From Kiloniella spongiae (GTDB lineage: Bacteria > Pseudomonadota > Alphaproteobacteria > Kiloniellales > Kiloniellaceae): a stretch of 64,000 bases of DNA. Both the position numbers and the translations under genes were made by a program. The stretch is taken from contig NZ_LAQL01000006.1 of NCBI RefSeq assembly GCF_001026905.1, positions 248,001-312,000 on the forward strand, read 5' to 3'. The notes under the pieces are model-generated. The model ran no database searches, was not told the origin of the DNA, and saw only the letters and a list, made by a program, of their open reading frames with translations. Below, in pieces: positions 9,319-19,021 of the stretch. Within the stretch, counting starts at the first letter, position 1. Each line of letters begins with the position of its first letter.

Positions 9319-9891
9319 TTACTTTTCTGCCAACAGTTTAACCGCTATTTTTTTAGCTCGTCTGGCAGCCTTCTTGTCACCGCTCACCTGCGCTGTCACG
9401 ATAGCACCTTCTTTCAGAAGCATGAGTTCTGCAGCGAGTTCATCTGGGTTGGCAAAACCAGCCTTTGCAACAAATCCTGTTATCTCTTTGGTTAAGATAG
9501 CCTTATGGCGAGCTGCAGCCTCATGGACCTTATGCCTGAAATCAGAAAACTCAGCGACTGCATTAATAAACATGCATCCCGAAAAACGGTGCTTGGGGAA
9601 AGCCTGATCGTTAAACCATAATTCCAAAGCATCATACATAGCCAGCAGCTGGTTCTTTGGCTCACCTTGTGCCTCCATGTACTCTAATAACCATTGCCTG
9701 ATCTGTTCATCGCGTCGTTCGAGAGCGGCAAGAATCAGATCATCTTTGGAAGGGAAGTGTTTGTAGAGCGTCATGCGGGCCACACCAGCTTCGGAAACAA
9801 TCTGTTCAACACCAGTCGCATGAAATCCTTGGGTATAAAAAAGCCCGAGTGCCACATCAACAAGGTGATCACGTTTTTTAGATCGGCGCAT
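9319..9891 (-). CDS. TetR/AcrR family transcriptional regulator
   Basis: The N-terminal 50 residues form the TetR helix-turn-helix, with GFHATGVEQIVSEAGVARMT and LYKHFPSKDDLI. The C-terminal ligand domain is the TetR_C type seen in LmrA/YxaF-like regulators, with CMFINAVAEF. An ATG at 9891 (MRRSKKRDHLVD) is the likely start; a TTG at 9900 is also in frame. It follows the gene ending at 9919 by less than 30 bases, so the two may share a message. I see no clear palindromic operator next to it, and its target is unknown. Confidence 0.9.
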   Translation of the reverse strand: MRRSKKRDHLVDVALGLFYTQGFHATGVEQIVSEAGVARMTLYKHFPSKDDLILAALERRDEQIRQWLLEYMEAQGEPKNQLLAMYDALELWFNDQAFPKHRFSGCMFINAVAEFSDFRHKVHEAAARHKAILTKEITGFVAKAGFANPDELAAELMLLKEGAIVTAQVSGDKKAARRAKKIAVKLLAEK

Positions 9892-9918
9892 CACGTTCAA
9901 TTCGTTTTATTTGTTTTG

Positions 9919-10617
9919 TTAGTTTTGGGCCTTGATCACAACAACGGACGGTTTCCCATCCAGTTTGGATAAAGAGCTTTGCCAACTTGGTGGACAAGGG
10001 TGTTTCTTAGAATTTTTATTACATGCCCAACCCGTCCGGATTCCTTCGAAAGCCTGCTTCATTGCCTCATTTGTGACAGGTTGTGCCCCGATTTCAAATT
10101 CAGGCACGCGAAAAACATGCTGAATTAAATACAAAGCATTCTGGCCAACCGTCGCCCGAAAGAGAGCCACTTCTCCTGTATTACGAGTTAAATCACGGGT
10201 ACAGTTGATCAGCCGGAAGCCTGTCGGAAAGCCGTTAACCTGATCTTTCAGGGGCGGTGTTGCACCACTAACCTCGCAATTTTGTTTATAAATTGCCGCC
10301 AGTTCATCCAGAAAACTGGTAACATCACCATCAGCCCAACCCGGGAAAACCTGAACCGTAATCATATCCTTCCAGTTATTGACGTCCTGCCCGGGCGGCA
10401 GCCATTCTGCGGTTGTTGATTGGGCTTGGGTATTTCTGGGCAAAGCCTGCCATTGATCGGGTAAAGCCGCAAAAAAAACCTCCCCATTTCCGCCTTGGGC
10501 AATAACGGAATCCCCCGCCGCCTGAACTTTGCTTATAGGCATCAAGCCAACGGCAAATAAAAACAGGCCAGCAAAGACACTTTTGGGCCATTTAATTTCG
10601 TCTTTCATGAAAGACAC
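9919..10617 (-). CDS. Hypothetical secreted protein (about 232 aa)
   Basis: The protein has a signal peptide (SVFAGLFLFAVGLMPISKVQA, cut after VQA). The rest is a beta-rich domain with three to four cysteines (QNCEVSG, INCTRDL, GWACNKN, HPCPPSW), which would form disulfides in the periplasm. I do not recognise a named family. GGAGAG lies six bases before a GTG at 10617, which I prefer; an ATG at 10608 is the alternative. The TetR gene follows closely on the same strand, so it could be co-transcribed with its regulator, but this is inference. Confidence 0.75.
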   Translation of the reverse strand: MSFMKDEIKWPKSVFAGLFLFAVGLMPISKVQAAGDSVIAQGGNGEVFFAALPDQWQALPRNTQAQSTTAEWLPPGQDVNNWKDMITVQVFPGWADGDVTSFLDELAAIYKQNCEVSGATPPLKDQVNGFPTGFRLINCTRDLTRNTGEVALFRATVGQNALYLIQHVFRVPEFEIGAQPVTNEAMKQAFEGIRTGWACNKNSKKHPCPPSWQSSLSKLDGKPSVVVIKAQN

Positions 10618-10856
10618 TGATATCTCTCCAACGCAAAACAACTTCTACTCATCCCATCCCAAGCTAGGCCAGTCTATGCCAAGATATATACTCAACATTT
10701 TTGTGAGATATCACATTATATTCTCAAATATTAGCATAAAGATAACAACCAACTCTGGCGATTTTATGTCATTAGTCCAGAGAGTTCTTCTTGTCAGTTT
10801 TCTGGTTCGACTGATTTGCCTTATGACCGAATATCTTGATCTAGACCCTCAAGGAT

Positions 10857-12122
10857 TTATAGTTTCTCACCCTGCATCAACCGGGGGAGATCCCCGACAA
10901 TTCCCATGGCATGTTTCATGAAAAAACGTTTTACGGGTGGAATTTTGTCAACGGTCGCCAAGCCAAGATCACGTGCCACCCTTACTGGCGCCAGATCATT
11001 GGAAAACAGTTTTACAAGACCATCCATGGCACCCAGCAAGAGCACGTTATCAAAACGGCGCCACTTGGCATAATCTTCCAGAACCTGGACTGATCCAACA
11101 TCAAGCCCTACTCTTCGGGCATCGACAACAACCTGTGCCAATGCAGCAACATCCCGCAAACCAAGATTCAATCCCTGCCCTGCAATCGGGTGCATACCAT
11201 GAGCAGCATCCCCCACAAGGGCAAGGCGGGTATCTGTGTAGCGTTCGGCATGTAATGAGCTCAAAGGATAGGACCAGCGCATATCTGTCACGGTAAAGGC
11301 CCCGAGACTTTCGCCAAATCGACGATGAAGCTCATTGGCAAAATCTTCATTGCTCATGGCCATATAACCATCAACAAGGTCTCTTTTTTCTGACCAAACC
11401 AATGAAGAGCGATGTACACCCTCTTCGCTATCAGGTAACGGTAAAAGCGCAAAGGGACCGGAAGGCAAGAAATGTTCAAAAGCAACGCCGTTATGGGGCT
11501 TTTCATGTACCACGGTGCAAACGATACCGTTTTGATGATAATCCGTCCCTGATACCTTAATCCCGGCATTTTTACGTAGCTGAGAACCACGTCCGTCTGC
11601 GCCAATTACCAAGCGCGCTTTGATCTTTGTGCCATCATCCAGAAAGGCAACAACGCCACGTTTATCTCTTTCCAGTTCCTGCAAGCTATGCGGCGCCAGA
11701 TGATACAGGTTTTCAAGTTCAGCAGCCTTGGCATGTGTCGAAAGTCTGATGGCCCGATTTTCCACAATCCATCCCATCGGCATATCACCGACTTCACTAA
11801 AATCATAAGACATGGAAAGCGGCGACGGCCCCCGGTCAATCTGACCATCGGTAATCTCGATATAGCGAATAGCTTCCGCCGCCCATGTCATACCATCCCA
11901 CAGACCAACCTGATCAAAAACCCGCTGAGACCCCAACGCAATGGCAGATGAACGTCCATCAAAAGGTGTAGCTTTTTGAGCAGAAGGTTCTTCACGATCA
12001 ACAACGGCAACATCCATTCCTGCGCCAGCAAGAGCAACACCCAACGTCAGGCCAACCAGGCCACCACCAACGACAAGAACTTCAACGGTTAGATCTTTTT
12101 GAGCCATATTATTTTGAGCCAT
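10857..12122 (-). CDS. UbiH/UbiF/COQ6-family FAD-dependent ubiquinone-biosynthesis hydroxylase
   Basis: The protein is a flavin monooxygenase that hydroxylates a ring position of the ubiquinone precursor. Marks are the N-terminal GGGLVGLTLGVAL dinucleotide-binding loop, DGRSSAIALGSQRVF, the LVIGADGRGSQLRK stretch, and the FAD-binding LVGDAAHGMHPIAGQGLNLGLRD, which is typical of UbiH/COQ6. It is 421 residues, the usual size. Alphaproteobacteria often have one or two broad hydroxylases (UbiL, UbiM) in place of the E. coli set, so I give no exact symbol. The coding start is repeated (ATGGCTCAAAA at 12122 and again 15 bases on), leaving two possible starts. Confidence 0.92.
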   Translation of the reverse strand: MAQNNMAQKDLTVEVLVVGGGLVGLTLGVALAGAGMDVAVVDREEPSAQKATPFDGRSSAIALGSQRVFDQVGLWDGMTWAAEAIRYIEITDGQIDRGPSPLSMSYDFSEVGDMPMGWIVENRAIRLSTHAKAAELENLYHLAPHSLQELERDKRGVVAFLDDGTKIKARLVIGADGRGSQLRKNAGIKVSGTDYHQNGIVCTVVHEKPHNGVAFEHFLPSGPFALLPLPDSEEGVHRSSLVWSEKRDLVDGYMAMSNEDFANELHRRFGESLGAFTVTDMRWSYPLSSLHAERYTDTRLALVGDAAHGMHPIAGQGLNLGLRDVAALAQVVVDARRVGLDVGSVQVLEDYAKWRRFDNVLLLGAMDGLVKLFSNDLAPVRVARDLGLATVDKIPPVKRFFMKHAMGIVGDLPRLMQGEKL

Positions 12123-12319
12123 TTATATTCAGGATCTTTTTTTAAGATAAGTACAATCAGAACAAAGATAATCCAGATAGCACCAGACTTGCTCATTCTT
12201 ATATAAGAGGGATTAAAGCCTTTGCCAAAAGATAACCGACAACGAGCAGTTATTTGCGGCAATTTGACCTGTGAGTTTCAAATACTGATTTTGATAAATA
12301 TTCAGAGAATGAAAATTAA

Positions 12320-15300
12320 TCAGTAATCCCACTTCCAGAAGACGCCGACCTTGCTATCTGCCGTCTGTCCGGTCTCACTCTCAAGTGTGATGTTGGGTGT
12401 CAGATCAATTTGAACCTTTGCTTTAGTGCTATCCGCTGAAGCCCCCTGATCAACACCGATATAGATATTATCGGTGATATATTTTCCGGCACTGACTTCT
12501 GGCGATCCCGTATCGGAATTGGTTCCTGCGGTAAGAACATCTACCCCCAAGGTATCCCGTGCGAAGCCAAGAACACCGCCGCCAGAATCTATTTTGCCCG
12601 ACAAAGACGCTATGGCCGATGCAAGTTGAAGAGCCTCCACCGCAGAAAGTTTACCCGAAGCCTTACCAAACAATACCTGAGAAAGGACCTCATCCTCGGG
12701 CAGGCCATCAGGTGAAGAGAAACTGATCTTCGGGTTGGATGCTGTTCCTTGGATAGATACAATAGCCGTCACGTTATCCGCTTCGTAGATTGCAGACAGG
12801 TTAAGTTCTGGATCAATCTGCGTACCACCCAACAATGCTATCTTACCCTGTCGCAATTTGAAGTTTTTACCTGCAAAGGAAAACTGCCCTCTTACTGGAC
12901 TCAGATACCCCTCAATCACTGGTGCATTGGCAAGTCCCTTGATGGTGAATCTACCTTCCCATTCCGAATCAAGTCCCCGTCCGCGAATGAAAACCTTACG
13001 CGGCATGTCGAGCAACAAATCCAGTGAAATTTTTGAAGGTGGTTTTTCCTTCTCAGCCATCACATCCCCCGAAGTCGGCTGGCCCGGGCGATGGGGACGA
13101 TTTATTTCAGTTACCTCCAGCTCTACGACGCTAGGGGCAACAGCACTGCCGATATTAATATTGGTTTCCCGGGTCGTGATATCACCCGACACCATCATGC
13201 TAACCGGTGATCCCTTGATGGCGATATTACCATCGGTCTGTACGGCTATTTGATCCTGATCGAGGGCGGCAAGATTATCGAGTTGAATAGCCAAATCAAC
13301 CAGTGGGTTGCTTAAATTTTCAAAGCGAACAGTACCTTCAGATTTCAAAGTTCCCTGTTTATTATCATTTGCCTGAAGATTTAATCGCAGCAACTGACTA
13401 TTTTCCAACCCGGCATCAAGTGTGATGTTTTTAAGCAGTGTGCCCAATTCGATATTTTCATAGCGACCTTCGCGCAGAGTTGCTGTGCCAACCAACTGCG
13501 GGTTCACGACAGTCCCGGAAACCTGAAAATCACTGTGGAGTTTTCCACGCATTTCCTGTGTGTCCAACGCCAAAATTGCCCACAAACTCTCAATCTCACT
13601 GTCGATTAAAAGATCCCCCGTCAAAGCTTGATTCTCAGGCACCGGGACAGACAAAGGTGAAAAGCCAACCTGAAAAGGCACCGAGCCTTTGGCCTGAATT
13701 GTCGATTGCTCTAGCCCTGTTACATCGCTTTGAAAATCAAACCGATTATTGCGTAACGTTCCAGATAATGTCGTTTGCAAAGGAGGTATTGTTGTATTCG
13801 GATCGTTTGAAAACCTAATGTTTTCAGCCTTTAACAAAAGGTTTCCCTCTGCCTTTTCAGGACGAAGAGACAAGTTTGCTTTTCCTGCCAACATCCCTTT
13901 GATTTCCAGATCAGGAGCAACCAAATTGATCAAATCAACGGGAAAGGTTTTGATCTCTACTTTTGCATCAGCACCGGAGTTTGTCAGCTCCCCAGAGCCG
14001 GAAATCACCCCCCGATCAAATGCAAGTTCAAAGGGATTAACACTGGTTTTGTCCTGTCCCTGAAGCACCACAAGAGCTTGGTGCAAAACAAGAGCCTTTT
14101 CTGCAACCGTTCCATCCAGTTGAGATAACTCAAAACGCGTCTGTGTTGTTTTTCCCGCCACAGGAAGCGCTAAATTTCCAGCACCCCCTAGGGTAACAGC
14201 CGGTGCTGTTGAACTGTTCAGGGCAAAGGTAAAATCAGCATTAGATAAACCACCTTGCAGGTCTAAACGTACCTGTTCAATAAGACGGTCCTGCACTGAA
14301 ATGTCGGATAGATTGGCGGTCATTGCCAACACGGGATCACTGAAATCACCCTGTGATGTGGCCGCTATGTCCAGATCTCTGATAACCGTGTTCCCTGAAT
14401 CTGGTGAAAGATTCCTTGCCTTCAAATCCAGAGCAAGATGTTGTGCCCCATCTTTTTTGCTTAGGACTGCATTGCTAGATACGGCACCAGCGACATCAAC
14501 CCCAAAGGCGGCCCCAAGAGGAGCAATATCGCGTAAATCCCCCCGGATATCAGCGATAAGCGGTGTACCATCAAAGGGTACTGTTGCTGTGCCCGAAATA
14601 TTATTCTGCCCCGTCTGTAACAGAATATCGGCGACTTCCAGCTGCCCATAATCTGGTAGGGAAAATCCAAATACCAAATCAAGAGGCAGAATTCCACCGC
14701 GAAGCTCAGACTCAACAACACCACTTGCTCCACTCGCCAACGTCTTCGCACTAAAGGTTGTCGCCAAATTACCGATTGTATTCTGATTTAGATTTAAAGC
14801 AGATAGCGTCACCTTTCCTTCTGCCTCTGGGTCTGCCACCTCGCCGCTAAGTGTTGTTTCAAAGTTTGCAGATCCCGATAGAGCAAGCCCGGCAACTTTA
14901 CTGAAACGCGAAAGGTCCGGAGCCTCAACATTTATATCAGCCACAAGGCTTTCAAAGGTGGCAGGAAGTTTAGCTGACCCTGCGATTTGTGCCACCGGAA
15001 GAGAAAGAGCGATGTTCGATATATTAAGTATCGCATTGTCCAAATTGATGTTGGCATGCAAGGCTGGATCAGTACTTATTAACTCTTGAAGGTCAGGATT
15101 GCCCACATCAAGGTCATGAACTGTAACCCCAATGTCACCGCTCAACTGCTTGGCAATATCCAGACTCTGCACGCTTAACTCAGTGACAAGCTTGCCCTTT
15201 ATTGGGGCGATTTGGGAAAGATCATCCAGAATGATTGCAATCTTTGAACTTGCCGTATTCTCACGGGTTGCCATGGCCGCCCTGACATCAGCGCTAAAAA

Positions 15301-16735
15301 ACGCCCCGCGTGCACGCAACATCGGGATATTTAACAACCCGCTTTCAACGACGTAGTGACTCTCAAGCTCAAGGCGCAAGTTACGCCCCAGCACCTTCTC
15401 TGCCTCTGGAGGAAGTCCGCTAACTTCTGTGAGAGCTGCAGAGGCATTAACGGGAATCATTTCCAGCGTCGCCAAATTGAGATCAGAACTGATACTCCCG
15501 ATGATATCCCCGATACTTAAAGCATTCTGCGCTAGCGCATCAGACTTCTCGTCCTGATTAAGCTTTATGCCTCCTGCCTGGAATGTTGTCGTGATATTCA
15601 TCGACTGAAAATCACCAGCGACATCAAGATCAACAGTCCCACGCCCTAGCAAGGCCGGTGCAATCAACTGATTTAAAGCATCAACCTGCAATAAGGAGGT
15701 ACTGGCTGAGATATCAACTGTCTCGTTGTCCAGATCCACCTTACCGCCAACAGAAACACTCAGGTTTGTATTGGTAATATCCAATGATGACAGCGTGATC
15801 AGATCATCTTCTCTGTTCCAGAAAACCGTCGATGCCAGGTCAATCGGCTTGTTATCCAACAAAGGCAGGGAAGTCGTCAGTTTATCTGAAAACTCTGTTG
15901 CACCAGAAAGATCAAAGGTGATCGTATCCTGACCCTGACTAGAAAGGGTCAGATCTGTTTCAAACAATTCCCCTGCGTTAGCTTTGAGTTGCCCCTGCCA
16001 GTCAACCAAGGGTCCTCGCCCTGTAACAGTTAGACTAACTTCAGGATAACCGGGGAGATCCAATGCCCGTGCAATCAACCCGCCCTGTGGTTCTGTAAGC
16101 TGTGCATCAATTGACAGAGTATCTGCAACAGGTTGGTAATTGACCCTGGCGCTGACAGATCCCTGATGAGCATCCAACTGGTCAATATTGAAGGTGCTGA
16201 GAATGCCTGATTCATCCCGCGCAGAAAACTTCATCGACAGTGCCAACAAAGCCTCTCGCCCCAATATACTCTCGGCAAGCTCAATCTTTGCAACATCAAG
16301 CTGACCAAGACTTATATCTATAGGTAAAGGTAGGGGGGATATTGTGCTTTGTGTCTCTTCCGACGAGGGAGGCAAGTCTGGGTTACGCTTCACAACCAGA
16401 GAAGCAAGAGAGATTTGGTTTATTTTTAACTGACCAAACAATAAATCCTGTGGTGACCAATCCAGAGCCAGATCCGTTGCTTCAAGCCAGTCCCCTTTAG
16501 CATCACTTAGGATAATTTTACCAAGTCGAGCACTGGAAAAGACATTACCTTCAAGCTGTTGCAGATTAATGCTCAAATCATCGGGGGCATTAACAGCGGC
16601 TTCAACCTGTGCCAATAGCGTCGTCTGTCCACTATCGGTTTGTAGATAAATATAACTACCGAGAAGCAAAAGCAGAATGAGAGCCAGTGGCGCACAAATG
16701 ATCCCGGCGAGAATTTTACCTTTGCCTACTTTCAT
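12320..16735 (-). CDS. tamB: TamB, inner-membrane component of the translocation and assembly module
   Basis: The 1471-residue protein has one N-terminal membrane anchor (residues 7-30, KILAGIICAPLALILLLLLG) and then long beta-rich AsmA/TamB repeats such as LDNKPIDLASTVFWN. It ends in the TamB/DUF490 C-terminal domain: LLDMPRKVFIRGRGLDSEW, GRFTIKGLANAPVIEGYLSP, RGQFSFAGKNFKL, and a final aromatic residue after GVFWKWD. TamB spans the periplasm and works with the outer-membrane TamA in inserting proteins or moving phospholipid. tamA lies 35 bases upstream on the same strand. Confidence 0.96.
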   Translation of the reverse strand: MKVGKGKILAGIICAPLALILLLLLGSYIYLQTDSGQTTLLAQVEAAVNAPDDLSINLQQLEGNVFSSARLGKIILSDAKGDWLEATDLALDWSPQDLLFGQLKINQISLASLVVKRNPDLPPSSEETQSTISPLPLPIDISLGQLDVAKIELAESILGREALLALSMKFSARDESGILSTFNIDQLDAHQGSVSARVNYQPVADTLSIDAQLTEPQGGLIARALDLPGYPEVSLTVTGRGPLVDWQGQLKANAGELFETDLTLSSQGQDTITFDLSGATEFSDKLTTSLPLLDNKPIDLASTVFWNREDDLITLSSLDITNTNLSVSVGGKVDLDNETVDISASTSLLQVDALNQLIAPALLGRGTVDLDVAGDFQSMNITTTFQAGGIKLNQDEKSDALAQNALSIGDIIGSISSDLNLATLEMIPVNASAALTEVSGLPPEAEKVLGRNLRLELESHYVVESGLLNIPMLRARGAFFSADVRAAMATRENTASSKIAIILDDLSQIAPIKGKLVTELSVQSLDIAKQLSGDIGVTVHDLDVGNPDLQELISTDPALHANINLDNAILNISNIALSLPVAQIAGSAKLPATFESLVADINVEAPDLSRFSKVAGLALSGSANFETTLSGEVADPEAEGKVTLSALNLNQNTIGNLATTFSAKTLASGASGVVESELRGGILPLDLVFGFSLPDYGQLEVADILLQTGQNNISGTATVPFDGTPLIADIRGDLRDIAPLGAAFGVDVAGAVSSNAVLSKKDGAQHLALDLKARNLSPDSGNTVIRDLDIAATSQGDFSDPVLAMTANLSDISVQDRLIEQVRLDLQGGLSNADFTFALNSSTAPAVTLGGAGNLALPVAGKTTQTRFELSQLDGTVAEKALVLHQALVVLQGQDKTSVNPFELAFDRGVISGSGELTNSGADAKVEIKTFPVDLINLVAPDLEIKGMLAGKANLSLRPEKAEGNLLLKAENIRFSNDPNTTIPPLQTTLSGTLRNNRFDFQSDVTGLEQSTIQAKGSVPFQVGFSPLSVPVPENQALTGDLLIDSEIESLWAILALDTQEMRGKLHSDFQVSGTVVNPQLVGTATLREGRYENIELGTLLKNITLDAGLENSQLLRLNLQANDNKQGTLKSEGTVRFENLSNPLVDLAIQLDNLAALDQDQIAVQTDGNIAIKGSPVSMMVSGDITTRETNINIGSAVAPSVVELEVTEINRPHRPGQPTSGDVMAEKEKPPSKISLDLLLDMPRKVFIRGRGLDSEWEGRFTIKGLANAPVIEGYLSPVRGQFSFAGKNFKLRQGKIALLGGTQIDPELNLSAIYEADNVTAIVSIQGTASNPKISFSSPDGLPEDEVLSQVLFGKASGKLSAVEALQLASAIASLSGKIDSGGGVLGFARDTLGVDVLTAGTNSDTGSPEVSAGKYITDNIYIGVDQGASADSTKAKVQIDLTPNITLESETGQTADSKVGVFWKWDY

Positions 16736-16770
16736 TTTAGGCCCATTTACAGTTTGGACTGATCTTCATC

Positions 16771-18621
16771 TTAGAAGGCCTGCCCTATACTGACGTAGAA
16801 CTGCCAGGCATCATCAATCTCTTCGCGTCGGTTCAACGGAACAGCCACATCAAGTCGGATCGGGCCAATGGCTGTGTAATACCGAAGCCCAAGGCCCGCA
16901 CCCCATTGAAAGTTCTCAGAGAAATCAGGAACCGCACTGTCATAAACATTGCCACCCTCAATAAAAGGAACCAGGCCAATGTCTTCAGTTACACGCACCC
17001 GGGCTTCTGCACCAAATTCGACAAGAGACCGTCCACCTATGGGGTCATCGCTTGAATTAAGCGGGCCAACAGTTTGATGCTCATACCCCCGAATTGACCC
17101 GCCACCCCCGGCATAAAATCGCTTGGTCGCAGGTATGTCCCTGGCACTATCCCCAGCCAAGAGACCGATTTTACCACGGGTCGCAAAAACCAACCTGTCA
17201 TCATCAAGAATTGAATAATAGGTCGATCCATCAATTTCGGTCTTGAAGAATTCCGGAGAAGCAGCCGTTAATCCATAATAGGGCGTTGCTGTCACGCCAA
17301 AGCGAAAACCTGTTGTTGGATCCAGCAGATCATTTGTTGAATCGTATCGCGCACTAAGAGGAATACTCGCAAAGGCAAAGGATTCTGTATCGTCTTCATC
17401 TTCAATTTCGGATAATTCGAGCTCAAGACCACCACCAACAGTCCAATTCTTACCCCACTTACGATCTATACCAACAAAAGCACTAACAGAATTTTCTTCG
17501 TAGGCATCTGTATCTTCATGCTTGATATTTGTATTGGCATTAAAGCTCTGGTTATTTCTGAGATAATTTGGCTTGTTAAACCCCAGTTTTAGTTGCTGAC
17601 GGATCTCGGCAACGGTTAAATCTGCCCTCAGCTTTTCGCCTTGCCCAAAGGTATTTCTGTTTTCCCAGAAAAACTGCGTTCCAGCCCCTTCACTTGTTGA
17701 GAAGCTGGCCCCAAGGCCAACCGATTTATGCTCTCGCTCGACAAATACAAAGGTTATGGGAGTCACATAGGTGCCATCACGGGCCGCATTACTTGTATCC
17801 AGAGGCTTCATCCGGACAGCTTCGAACAAACCAGTCCGCAGGTATTTACGCCGCAGTTCATCTATGATTTTGGCGTTGTAAAGAATACCAGCTTTCCACT
17901 GTCCCAGTTTCTGCAAATAGTTTGCATCAACTTCATTCAAACCTTCGAATTCCAAATTCCCCACAACCAGTCTCGGACCTTCGTCAAGAACAAGCGTGAC
18001 ATCCATTTTTTGTGTCGCAAAATCAACGATGGCTTCCTGATCAGCCAGTTTCGCATCCGGATACCCATGATCAGCCAGAATTACAATTGCCTGGTTTTTC
18101 GCTTCGACAATAGCTTCCGAGCGGGCAACAACACCCACTGAGATTCCAATGTTAGCATTGTTTAATGCCGGGGGAATCTGCTTTCCGGATTTGAATACAA
18201 TACTGAATGTATTGAGGTGGAATTGAGGACCTGTCTTAATGTCAAAAGCGACGCTGATGGGCCTTTGACTATCATCAACCTCATAAGAGATGTTGTTATC
18301 GTAGTAACCTTCAGAGCGCAGAACCTTATCAAACCCCTCACTGTCTTCCGCTACCCTGCGCTTGAGTGCCGCCAAACTGGAAGGGAGCTTGTCCTTAAGC
18401 TGTTCCAAGCGGGAAGATTCCTCAGTAAGACTTAACAGATCACCTTGTATATCGCCTGATATAAAAACCTCGTATTTATATCCCTCAGAATTATCGATAG
18501 ATAATAAGTTCTGAGCATTCGCATGACCAAACATCCCGACAAACAACAGGACAAAGACAACAAAAGGTATGTTAATTCCTAGGAATTTCGTGATCTTCCC
18601 AAGAAAGTTAAATCGTCTCAT
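16771..18621 (-). CDS. tamA: TamA, outer-membrane Omp85-family component
   Basis: The protein has an N-terminal signal segment (INIPFVVFVLLFVGMFGHANAQ), POTRA domains over roughly residues 40-300, including the FHLNTFSIVFKSGKQIPPAL and LVVGNLEFEGLNEV stretches, and a C-terminal 16-strand barrel with the Omp85 FYAGGGGSIRGYEHQ motif. It ends in a terminal phenylalanine (FYVSIGQAF), the usual signal for barrel insertion. The full frame runs to a TTG at 18636, but the ATG at 18621 (MRRFNFLGKITK) gives a better signal peptide. It is followed by tamB. Confidence 0.95.
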   Translation of the reverse strand: MRRFNFLGKITKFLGINIPFVVFVLLFVGMFGHANAQNLLSIDNSEGYKYEVFISGDIQGDLLSLTEESSRLEQLKDKLPSSLAALKRRVAEDSEGFDKVLRSEGYYDNNISYEVDDSQRPISVAFDIKTGPQFHLNTFSIVFKSGKQIPPALNNANIGISVGVVARSEAIVEAKNQAIVILADHGYPDAKLADQEAIVDFATQKMDVTLVLDEGPRLVVGNLEFEGLNEVDANYLQKLGQWKAGILYNAKIIDELRRKYLRTGLFEAVRMKPLDTSNAARDGTYVTPITFVFVEREHKSVGLGASFSTSEGAGTQFFWENRNTFGQGEKLRADLTVAEIRQQLKLGFNKPNYLRNNQSFNANTNIKHEDTDAYEENSVSAFVGIDRKWGKNWTVGGGLELELSEIEDEDDTESFAFASIPLSARYDSTNDLLDPTTGFRFGVTATPYYGLTAASPEFFKTEIDGSTYYSILDDDRLVFATRGKIGLLAGDSARDIPATKRFYAGGGGSIRGYEHQTVGPLNSSDDPIGGRSLVEFGAEARVRVTEDIGLVPFIEGGNVYDSAVPDFSENFQWGAGLGLRYYTAIGPIRLDVAVPLNRREEIDDAWQFYVSIGQAF

Positions 18622-18820
18622 AAAGGGCGTACTCAATTGTATCTACGTTATTACTCCATTCTTGGCTCTATTCGGGATCAACCTGTCCAGTCAAATAAGC
18701 TTACCCCGTGCCTTAATATAGAAAAACAACGCTCCACTAAACTCTACCTATCAATGACTATAGCTTTATCGGCAACTATTCAATCGTGGCTTATACCTAT
18801 TTATAAATAAGCACATCAGG

Positions 18821-18870
18821 TATGTCTAAATTTTAATCAACTGATATTCTGTGATTAAAATTTAGACATA
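18821..18870. repeat. Perfect 19-base inverted repeat upstream of amt
   Basis: TATGTCTAAATTTTAATCA at 18821-18839 is followed by a 12-base spacer and its exact reverse complement at 18852-18870. It lies about 150 bases upstream of the sigma-54 promoter of amt, the distance at which enhancer sites of activators such as NtrC are found. The arms do not match the NtrC consensus (GCAC-N7-GTGC), so another factor, or a hairpin in a tamA or amt leader, should be considered. The rest of the 373-base gap between tamA and amt holds nothing else I recognise. Confidence 0.9.
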
Positions 18871-18964
18871 AATTATTTTGCATTGCACAATTTGAATCCA
18901 CTCTAAAGTGCCATATACAACATATATCTATTTGAAATTAAACAATATTATTTTTTTTAAAAGT

Positions 18965-18980
18965 TGGCACGTTTCTTGGA
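18965..18980 (+). promoter_or_regulatory. Sigma-54 (RpoN) promoter of amt
   Basis: TGGCACGTTTCTTGGA matches the consensus TGGCACG-N4-TTGCA with 11 of its 12 fixed positions; only the -12 C is a G. The GG at 18966-18967 and the second element at 18976-18980 are at the required spacing. Transcription would start near 18990, leaving a leader of about 30 bases before the ATG at 19022. Control by NtrC under nitrogen limitation is expected for a gene of this kind. Confidence 0.85.
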
Positions 18981-19021
18981 ACTAGAAGATCAGTCCCAGA
19001 ACGCTAATAATGGAAGAAACA

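Noticed and set aside
10529-10921. 130-codon plus-strand frame across two minus-strand genes
   Set aside because: It covers the start of a signal-peptide gene and the end of the UbiH-type gene; composition is not protein-like.
12749-16700. Several plus-strand frames of 60-130 codons inside tamB and its neighbours
   Set aside because: They are shadows of a long coding gene with well-marked domains on the minus strand.
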